Part shown: positions 58,257 through 64,000 of the stretch, one piece after another | How the letters are laid out: each line of letters begins with the position of its first letter | Position numbering within the stretch: position 1 is the stretch's first letter | Origin: TMED14 sp964475135 | GTDB lineage: Bacteria > Bacteroidota > Bacteroidia > Flavobacteriales > Schleiferiaceae | Assembly (NCBI GenBank): GCA_964475135.1 | Contig: CAYYWL010000004.1 | Location: forward strand, 1-64,000 | DNA length: 64,000 bases | Direction of reading: 5' to 3' | Notes under the pieces: model-generated | The model's input: the letters and a program-made list of their open reading frames with translations, nothing else | The model's database searches: none | Told to the model about the DNA's origin: nothing | Translations under genes and position numbers: made by a program

Positions 58257-59450
58257 ATGGACCTCCGCCAGCGTTTCTTGCACCACCTCGCCCCCACTAC
58301 ATTCAGCCCGTTGGCCCTTGAATTTGTGCGGGCCGAGGGAGTCTACCTCTACGATCCGCAAGGCAAGCCCCACATGGACCTCATTTCGGGCATCGGCGTG
58401 GCCAACCTCGGGCACAGCCACCCCGAAATCGTCGCGGCAGTGCAGCAGCAAGCCGCGCAGCACATGCACTTGATGGTCTACGGAGAGTACGCACAGCTTC
58501 CCCAGGTTGCCTACGCCGAAGCCATCCTCGCAGCGCTCCCCAATCCGATTGACCAAATCTACTGGGGCAACTCCGGAGCCGAAGCCGTCGACGGCGCCCT
58601 CAAACTGGCCAAGCGCGCCACCGGCCGAACCGAGATCTTGTCCTTTCACGGTTCCTACCACGGGTCAACCACCGGGCCCCTCTCAGCCATGGGCAACGAG
58701 TGCATGAAGTCGGCCTACCGCCCACTTGTTCCGGGGCACCGCATCTTTCCATTTAACGGAACCGAAGTCCTCGACGCAATCGGCCCCCACACCGCAGCCG
58801 TCCTTGTCGAAGCGATCCAATCAGAATCAGGCTACATTCCCGCCGATTCGGAATGGCTTCGCCAACTCGAGGCGCGCTGCCGCGCGGCCGGTGCCCTGCT
58901 CATCGTCGACGAAATCCAAACTGGTTTCGGCCGCAGCGGCGAGGCCTTCGCGTTCACCGCGTCCGGCATCACCCCCGACGTGGTCTGCCTCGCGAAGGCC
59001 TTGGGCGGCGGAATGCCCCTCGGGGCCTTCGCCGCCGGGCGCGCCCTCATGTCGACCCTCGCTGAATTCCCCATGCTCGGACACCTCACCACCTTCGGTG
59101 GGCACCCCGTCAGCTGCGCTGCCGGCCTAGCAGCCTGGAACATTTTGGAGCGCGAGCGCTTCGCGCTCCGCGCCCCCGTCCTTGAAGCCCACTTCCGCCG
59201 CGGCCTTTCGGACCACCCCGCCGTCCAAGAAATCCGAGGCCGCGGCGCCCTCCTCGCCGTTGTACTCGACAGCTTTGAACGTGTCCTGAACGTCCAGCAG
59301 CACCTCATTGCCGCAGGCTACCTGACCGACTGGTTCCTCTTTGAAAACTGCGCGCTCAGACTTGCTCCGCCCCTCATCCTCTCCGACGAGCAAGCCGAAC
59401 AGGCCATCCAAGCCATCCGTACCGCCCTCGACCAAACAACCAGCAACTAG
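58257..59450 (+). CDS. Class III aminotransferase (acetylornithine/ornithine aminotransferase-like)
   Basis: A 397-residue fold-type I PLP enzyme of subgroup II. Motifs: YLYDPQGKPHMDLISGIGVA, NLGHSHPEIVAAV, YWGNSGAEAVDGALKLAKRA (phosphate-binding), SFHGSYHGSTTGPLS, LLIVDEIQTGFGRSGEAFAF with the PLP-ring Asp/Gln, and CLAKALGGGMPLGAF with the Schiff-base Lys. The C-terminal LRLAPPLIL holds the substrate Arg. Substrate is probably an omega-amino acid, but no arginine biosynthesis neighbours are present, so argD is not assigned. A TACCTTAG word ends 4 nt before the ATG. The last residues (TTSN) and TAG lie in a repeat array. Confidence 0.9.
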   Translation: MDLRQRFLHHLAPTTFSPLALEFVRAEGVYLYDPQGKPHMDLISGIGVANLGHSHPEIVAAVQQQAAQHMHLMVYGEYAQLPQVAYAEAILAALPNPIDQIYWGNSGAEAVDGALKLAKRATGRTEILSFHGSYHGSTTGPLSAMGNECMKSAYRPLVPGHRIFPFNGTEVLDAIGPHTAAVLVEAIQSESGYIPADSEWLRQLEARCRAAGALLIVDEIQTGFGRSGEAFAFTASGITPDVVCLAKALGGGMPLGAFAAGRALMSTLAEFPMLGHLTTFGGHPVSCAAGLAAWNILERERFALRAPVLEAHFRRGLSDHPAVQEIRGRGALLAVVLDSFERVLNVQQHLIAAGYLTDWFLFENCALRLAPPLILSDEQAEQAIQAIRTALDQTTSN

Positions 59451-59553
59451 TTACTAGCTACTGGTCCCTAGCCAACGAGCCAACCTCGCCAACGAGCTAA
59501 CCTCGCCAACAGCCAACCTCGCCAACGAGCTATCCTTGCCAACCTTGCTACCC
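59448..59553. repeat. Long degenerate repeat array from the aminotransferase stop into the acyltransferase 5' end
   Basis: From the TAG stop the heptads TAGTTAC, TAGCTAC, TGGTCCC and TAGCCAA follow. Then come alternating CCAACCTCG/CCAACGAGCTAACCTCG units and finally CCAACCTTG, CTACCCTTG. CCAACCTCG is the complement of CGAGGTTGG at the recQ end (23335). The array provides three in-frame TTG codons (59536, 59545, 59554) at the start of the next gene. Confidence 0.8.
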
Positions 59554-60573
59554 TTGCTAAAACACCTCCTTCCCCACGACGGACGCCCTGGGCACCAGCC
59601 CGAGCTCGACGGATACCGTGGGCTCGCGGTGGCCATAGTGCTGCTGGCGCACAGCAGCAATGCGGGCTACCCCCTCTTTGGCGTTGTGGACTTTCACCAC
59701 TACGGAAGCGTCGGCGTCTACCTCTTCTTCGTCCTGTCGGCCTACCTGATCGACCGTCAAATAATCAATGCGCTCGAATTGGGCCAGGCGAACCTCGGCT
59801 TTTGGATCCGCTTCGCCCTTCGGCGCGTACTGCGCATCTACCCGCTCTACCTCGTGGCCTTGCTGCTCAACTGGTCGATCTCGGCCCGAGGGCTTCCGAG
59901 CCCAATCCATAGTGCTACAGACGTACTTCGCCATCTCGCCCTGCTCGAGGGCCGGCAGGTCTTTTGGACGATTCCCGTCGAATTTCTCTACTACATCCTT
60001 TCACCTCTTCTACTGGCCCTTCTTTGGCCGCTTTACCGGCGGCGGCAGGTACTGGCCATTGCGGTCTTGGGTACGGCCCTGGTGAGCCTGTGGTACCTGC
60101 GGCTGCAGCACCTTGCGATGCCCATTTTCTTGCGCTTCCTTCCCGTTCTTGGCTGCGGAACCCTTTTGGCCCTCACCCAACGCCACCTACGCCTTCCGGG
60201 CGGAATCGGGCTCGCCCTGCTCGCCCTCATCCTCACGACGGTTCCGACCATCGCACGACTCATCTACGGAACCTCTTCGTTTCACGGACACAGCTTCACC
60301 CTAGCCTACGGAATCGCTTGGGCCCTCATTATCTACCAGGCCCTGAACCACGAAATTGCGCTCTCGGCTCTCGGGCGGTGGCTTCCACTTCGCGCCCTCG
60401 GTGCCCTCAGCTTTAGCGTCTACCTTCTTCACAAACCCGTGCTCGCCCTCGCCCAGCACTACCTGCCTGATCCTTGGGCCTTGCCCGCATTCTTGGCCGG
60501 AACCCTTGCGGTCTCCCTCCTCACCTATACCTTCGTAGAACGGCCATTGGCCCAACTGAAATTCCGACCATGA
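59554..60573 (+). CDS. Acyltransferase family 3 membrane protein
   Basis: About 339 residues with roughly ten hydrophobic segments. The N-terminus HQPELDGYRGLAVAIVLLAH has the conserved Asp-x-x-Arg-Gly and catalytic His of acyltransferase-3. GVYLFFVLSAYLI and RFALRRVLRIYPLYLVALLL are the next typical segments. Family members O-acetylate surface glycans, peptidoglycan or lipids. The start is uncertain: no ATG precedes the conserved region, and the in-frame TTG codons at 59536, 59545 and 59554 all lie in or next to the repeat array; 59554 is chosen. Its stop overlaps the start of the DUF6095 gene. Confidence 0.85.
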   Translation: MLKHLLPHDGRPGHQPELDGYRGLAVAIVLLAHSSNAGYPLFGVVDFHHYGSVGVYLFFVLSAYLIDRQIINALELGQANLGFWIRFALRRVLRIYPLYLVALLLNWSISARGLPSPIHSATDVLRHLALLEGRQVFWTIPVEFLYYILSPLLLALLWPLYRRRQVLAIAVLGTALVSLWYLRLQHLAMPIFLRFLPVLGCGTLLALTQRHLRLPGGIGLALLALILTTVPTIARLIYGTSSFHGHSFTLAYGIAWALIIYQALNHEIALSALGRWLPLRALGALSFSVYLLHKPVLALAQHYLPDPWALPAFLAGTLAVSLLTYTFVERPLAQLKFRP

Positions 60574-60782
60574 ATCCCAAAATCCTTCGCGGCCTCGTAT
60601 GGCTATCCGCCTCCTTCCCCTTTATGTTTGGCGGACCCGCATTCTTCTACTGGATCGCCGGACCCGCCCTTCAAGAGGGTAATTGGATTCCTGCGGCCTT
60701 CATCGTCACCGCCATGTTTGTGGGCGTCGGAGTCCTCGTGCGCGGAATCGGAATCCTCCTCGACGGCTTCTTCGGCCGGTAG
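60570..60782 (+). CDS. DUF6095-like small two-helix membrane protein
   Basis: A 70-residue protein with two hydrophobic helices, LVWLSASFPFMFGGPAFFYW and IPAAFIVTAMFVGVGVLVRG, and a short basic or aromatic C-terminus (ILLDGFFGR). The order LK/RGL..L...P.....GP and the second helix match DUF6095, a short Bacteroidota membrane protein of unknown function. Its ATG overlaps the acyltransferase TGA (ATGA), and its TAG stop begins a heptad repeat. It ends the operon. Confidence 0.75.
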   Translation: MNPKILRGLVWLSASFPFMFGGPAFFYWIAGPALQEGNWIPAAFIVTAMFVGVGVLVRGIGILLDGFFGR

Positions 60783-60814
60783 CCAGTAGCTAGCTACTCG
60801 CAACTGGCTAAACG
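60780..60814. repeat. Degenerate heptad array at the DUF6095 stop
   Basis: TAGCCAG, TAGCTAG, CTACTCG, CAACTGG and CTAAACG, in register with the TAG stop. It runs up to the terminator hairpin at 60818. Confidence 0.7.
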
Positions 60815-60817
60815 CAA

Positions 60818-60845
60818 AAAGCCACCGGCTTGCGCCGGTGGCTTT
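60818..60845 (-). terminator. Intrinsic terminator after rpoC-DUF3467 (bidirectional stem)
   Basis: AAAGCCACCGGC, loop TTGC, GCCGGTGGCTTT form a perfect 12-bp stem. The T-run on the minus strand (GGCTTTTTGCG) is stronger than on the plus strand, fitting termination of the leftward rpoC operon. It can also stop the converging DUF6095 transcript. Confidence 0.85.
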
Positions 60846-60864
60846 CACATTAGGTACCCTTCGA

Positions 60865-61173
60865 TTAGGCTTGTCCCGTGGGTCCGCCGAAGTGAATCGG
60901 CATTCCGGGGAGTTCCGTATCCGCAATCTCACCATGCGTGGCTTCGTAGCGGCTCACATTATCTGCGAGCGCGCGCACCAAGCGCTTAGCATGCTGCGGA
61001 GTCAGGATCACCCGAGACTTCACCTTTGCCTTCGGCAAGCCGGGCATCATCTGGATGAAGTCCACCACGAACTCACTGTTCGAGTGGTTGATAATGGCTA
61101 GATTGGAATAAATCCCATCGGCCATCTCGGGCGACAGCTCAATCTGAAGTTGGTTCGGATCCTGATCGCTCAC
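60865..61173 (-). CDS. DUF3467 domain protein downstream of rpoC
   Basis: A 102-residue soluble protein. It has the DUF3467 layout: ELSPEMADGIYSNLAIINHS, NSEFVVDFIQMMPGLPKAKV, KSRVILTPQHAKRLVRALAD. It is found next to rpoC in many Bacteroidota, but function is unknown. The start is GTG at 61173-61171, overlapping the rpoC TAG by one base (TAGTG), so it is translationally coupled. This coupling suggests a role close to transcription. A terminator follows 20 bp after its stop. Confidence 0.85.
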   Translation of the reverse strand: MSDQDPNQLQIELSPEMADGIYSNLAIINHSNSEFVVDFIQMMPGLPKAKVKSRVILTPQHAKRLVRALADNVSRYEATHGEIADTELPGMPIHFGGPTGQA

Positions 61174-64000
61174 TACTCCGCTGCTTCAATATCGACTGAC
61201 TTGGCCGCCATCATACGGTCGTACTCGTCCTTGTTGCCTACCACTGAATCGTAGTAGTGCTTCAAGCCCGTTCCGGCCGGAATACGGTGACCCACAATCA
61301 CATTCTCCTTAAGACCCTCTAGGCCGTCACTCTTACCTGCAATTGCCGCTTCGTTGAGGACTTTGGTCGTCTCCTGGAAGGATGCCGCAGAAACCCACGA
61401 CTTCGTCTGAAGCGATGCACGAGTGATACCCTGAAGTACCAACTTGGCCGTAGCTGAACGTGCGTCACGTGCCTCAACCAATGCCTTGTCGGAACGCTTC
61501 AGCAGTGAGTTCTCGTCGCGGAGCTGGCGTGAAGTAATCATTTGACCTTCTTTGAGGTTCTCGCTGTCGCCAGAATTCACTACCACCTTCTTGTCAAATA
61601 CGCGGTCGTTCTCTTCGATGAAGTCGCCTACGTGCTCGTAGTGTCCTTCGAGGAACATGGTGTCGCCACCATCCGCGATTTCAACTTTACGCATCATCTG
61701 ACGAACAATCACTTCAAAGTGCTTGTCGTTGATTTTCACGCCCTGCAATCGGTAAACTTCTTGAATCTCGTTCACGAGGTATTCCTGAACCGCAGTAGGA
61801 CCTTGAATCGCAAGGATGTCGGCCGGAGAAATGGCTCCGTCGCTCAGCGGTGAACCCGCACGCACAAAGTCGTTCTCTTGAACCAGAATTTGCTTGCTCA
61901 AGTTGATGAGGTAGCGGCGCTGCTCTCCGGTACGGCTCTCGATTACGATCTCACGGTTACCGCGCTTAATCTTACCGTACGAAACCGTTCCGTCGATTTC
62001 CGCAACCACTGCCGGGTTCGATGGATTACGAGCTTCAAACAGTTCCGTCACACGGGGCAGACCGCCCGTAATGTCACCTGATTTTGCTCCGCGGCGTGGA
62101 ATCTTCACAAGTACCTTACCGGCCTTGATCTCCTCACCTTCGTCGACCATGAGGTGGGCACCCACCGGCAAGGTGTAGTGCTTAATCTCCTCACCCTTCT
62201 TGGTCAAGATTTGAATCATTGGCACCAACTTCTTGTTGCGTGCATCGCTGATTACCTTGTCCTGGAAGCCCGTCTGTTCGTCAATCTCAACCTTGTAGCT
62301 CAGACCTTGAACGATGTCTTGGTATCCAACCACACCGGCGAATTCAGAAATAATTACGGCGTTGTAGGGATCCCACGAACACAGTGAGTCGCCTTTAGCC
62401 ACTTTCTGGCCGTGCTTCACTACGAGGTTTGAACCGTACGGAACGTTACCCGTCATCACCGAAATTCCAGTCTTCTCATCTACGATGCGGAGTTCACCAG
62501 TACGACCGATAACGATCGTCGACAACGTGCCGTCTGAACCTTCGCCTTCAACGGTGCGGACCTCGTCGAGTTCCACAATACCGTCAAACTTGGCGATCAA
62601 ACTGTTGACCTCAGAGATGTTACCAGCCGTACCACCCACGTGGAACGTACGAAGCGTCAGCTGCGTACCCGGCTCACCGATGGACTGAGCGGCGATTACA
62701 CCAACTGCTTCACCCATCTGAACACCCTTCGCGGTAGCCAAGTTGCGTCCGTAGCACTTCGCACAGATTCCGCGCTTGCTTTCGCACGTCAGCGCCGAAC
62801 GAACTTCAACCATTTCCACGGGTGAATTCTCGATTTTGCGTGCGGCATCGTCAGAAATCATTTCGCCACGCTCGACATACACTTCACTCGTGAGTGGGTC
62901 GATTACGTCTTGAAGCGATACACGACCGGTGATGCGCTCAAACAGCGTCTCCACAATCTCTTCGTTCTTGCGCAAGGCCGTTACTTCAAGTCCGCGAAGC
63001 GTTCCGCAGTCGACCTCGTTGATGATTACGTCCTGAGCGACGTCGTGCAGACGACGAGTCAGGTAACCAGCGTCAGCCGTCTTCAAGGCCGTATCCGCGA
63101 GACCCTTACGGGCACCGTGGGTCGAGATGAAGTACTCAAGGATCGAAAGACCTTCTTTAAAGTTCGAGATAATCGGGTTTTCGATGATCTCTCCGCCTCC
63201 TGAACCCGACTTCTGCGGCTTGGCCATCAGACCACGCATACCTGAAAGCTGGCGAATCTGCTCTTTTGAACCACGGGCACCTGAATCAAGCATCATGTAG
63301 ATCGGATTGAAGCCCTGACGGTCGTTGATGAGCTGGCTCATCGCGGCCTGCGTCAAGCGGGCATTCGTATTCGTCCACACGTCAATGACCTGGTTGTAGC
63401 GCTCATTGTTGGTGATCAGACCCATGTTGTAGTTGCCCAAAATGGTTTCTACTTCTTCGTTGGCCTCTTTGATCAGTGAATCCTTTGCTTCCGGAACCGT
63501 GATGTCACCCAATGAGAACGACAGACCACCACGGAATGCCGTGCTGTATCCAAGGTTCTTGATGTCATCAAGGAACTTCGCCGTTGTCGGAACGTCGGTC
63601 TTCGTCAAGATGCGCGCGATGATGTCGCGAAGCGCCTTCTTGGTCAACAGTTCGTTGATGTACCCAACGGTCTCAGGAACTACTTTGTTGAACAGTACGC
63701 GGCCCACCGAAGTCTCGATAAGCTTTGTAACTAGTTCACCTTTCTCGTTCTCTACCCGAGCACGAACCTTGACCACGGCGCCAAGCTCTACGCGGCGCTC
63801 GTTGAACGCAATCGTTACTTCTTCAGCAGAGTAGAACGTCATACCCTCTCCCATAACTGGGTCGCCGGGCAAGTTGCGCTTGGGCTTGGTCATGTAGTAC
63901 AGACCCAAGACCATGTCTTGTGACGGAACCGTAATCGGCGATCCGTTGGCAGGGTTCAAAATGTTGTGCGAAGCAAGCATCAAGATTTGCGCCTCCAAAA
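61173..64000 (-). CDS. rpoC: RNA polymerase beta' subunit (C-terminal two thirds; 5' end outside window)
   Basis: Largest catalytic subunit of RNA polymerase; 941 residues are visible, beginning at the sequence LEAQILMLASHNILNPANGS, VPSQDMVLGLYYMTKPKR, which corresponds to about residue 475 of the E. coli protein. The catalytic NADFDGD motif is just upstream, off the edge. The trigger loop/bridge area (DSGARGSKEQIRQLSGMRGL) and second zinc site (LTCESKRGICAKCYG, Cys cluster) are present, then GEPGTQLTLRTFHVGGTAG. The C-terminal end reads DEYDRMMAAKSVDIEAAE. No frameshift is seen. DUF3467 is coupled downstream. Confidence 0.97.
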   Translation of the reverse strand, partial: LEAQILMLASHNILNPANGSPITVPSQDMVLGLYYMTKPKRNLPGDPVMGEGMTFYSAEEVTIAFNERRVELGAVVKVRARVENEKGELVTKLIETSVGRVLFNKVVPETVGYINELLTKKALRDIIARILTKTDVPTTAKFLDDIKNLGYSTAFRGGLSFSLGDITVPEAKDSLIKEANEEVETILGNYNMGLITNNERYNQVIDVWTNTNARLTQAAMSQLINDRQGFNPIYMMLDSGARGSKEQIRQLSGMRGLMAKPQKSGSGGGEIIENPIISNFKEGLSILEYFISTHGARKGLADTALKTADAGYLTRRLHDVAQDVIINEVDCGTLRGLEVTALRKNEEIVETLFERITGRVSLQDVIDPLTSEVYVERGEMISDDAARKIENSPVEMVEVRSALTCESKRGICAKCYGRNLATAKGVQMGEAVGVIAAQSIGEPGTQLTLRTFHVGGTAGNISEVNSLIAKFDGIVELDEVRTVEGEGSDGTLSTIVIGRTGELRIVDEKTGISVMTGNVPYGSNLVVKHGQKVAKGDSLCSWDPYNAVIISEFAGVVGYQDIVQGLSYKVEIDEQTGFQDKVISDARNKKLVPMIQILTKKGEEIKHYTLPVGAHLMVDEGEEIKAGKVLVKIPRRGAKSGDITGGLPRVTELFEARNPSNPAVVAEIDGTVSYGKIKRGNREIVIESRTGEQRRYLINLSKQILVQENDFVRAGSPLSDGAISPADILAIQGPTAVQEYLVNEIQEVYRLQGVKINDKHFEVIVRQMMRKVEIADGGDTMFLEGHYEHVGDFIEENDRVFDKKVVVNSGDSENLKEGQMITSRQLRDENSLLKRSDKALVEARDARSATAKLVLQGITRASLQTKSWVSAASFQETTKVLNEAAIAGKSDGLEGLKENVIVGHRIPAGTGLKHYYDSVVGNKDEYDRMMAAKSVDIEAAE

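Noticed and set aside
4601..60814. Short repeats considered as CRISPR or insertion-sequence ends
   Set aside because: Units are 7-9 bp, degenerate and contiguous with no spacers, no cas genes, no transposase and no target-site duplications.

Overview
The window is a 64 kb piece of a Bacteroidota chromosome, most likely a relatively GC-rich aquatic member of Flavobacteriales. This is inferred from several things seen in the sequence. Promoters carry the Bacteroidota -7 element TAnnTTTG, and almost no starts have a Shine-Dalgarno sequence. There are type IX secretion proteins (a DUF5103 plug protein and a T9SS-type C-terminal tail), bacillithiol genes (bshA, ytxJ), a complete Na+-translocating NADH:quinone reductase operon, and Bacteroidota-typical small families (DUF6095, DUF3467, GH3/beta-lactamase fusion). 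Three runs of exactly 100 N (3211-3310, 53872-53971, 56638-56737) are assembly placeholders. They cut rmuC, ychF, and both transketolase halves. I see no rRNA, tRNA, CRISPR, prophage or insertion sequence. Nearly all of the window is housekeeping DNA with very short intergenic spaces.

Layout: 1-2226 (minus) BNR-repeat exported protein, lipA, ytxJ and a 46-residue lipoprotein; 2253-4600 ung, rmuC, rlmB; 4614-7229 valS (minus); 7334-10322 DUF1573 protein, aminotransferase, murB and a small four-cysteine membrane protein; 10326-17200 (minus) nqrABCDEF-apbE; 17286-19529 T9SS plug protein and tsaC; 19486-21056 (minus) lptB-tatC; 21125-23317 recQ; 23456-24222 (minus) ECF sigma factor and a 50-residue ORF; 24371-27103 first uvrA, then a candidate small RNA; 27315-32765 (minus) GH3/beta-lactamase, MORN-like protein, bshA, SUI1/YciH and an SpoU methyltransferase in a tightly overlapped cluster; 32809-37362 tail-anchored protein, mutL, two rhomboids and an EEP-family hydrolase; 37373-39007 (minus) peptide-binding lipoprotein; 39050-46193 mtaB, inositol-phosphatase-like, rfbC, lytic transglycosylase, second uvrA and LOG; 46190-52414 (minus) parE-parC and a T9SS cargo; 52526-53035 GNAT; 53032-53871 (minus) ychF; 53972-56637 split transketolase with a VWA protein between its halves; 56761-58109 ECF sigma, membrane protein and Spy/CpxP-like protein; 58257-60782 class III aminotransferase, acyltransferase and DUF6095; 60865-64000 (minus) rpoC (3' part) and DUF3467.

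No self-evident new defence or biosynthetic system is present. The most interesting signals are non-coding or architectural: (1) degenerate 7-bp repeat arrays that begin exactly at TAG stop codons at several gene ends; (2) a strand-symmetric excess of the hexamer CGGAAY/RTTCCG; (3) a strong intrinsic terminator after nqrF that lies inside the signal-peptide codons of apbE; (4) a four-cysteine membrane protein beside the nqr/apbE locus that could be an NqrM counterpart; (5) a promoter-terminator pair compatible with a small RNA at 27.2 kb; (6) -7 promoter boxes 4-10 nt from many start codons, implying leaderless transcripts; and (7) a VWA protein embedded in the split transketolase locus.
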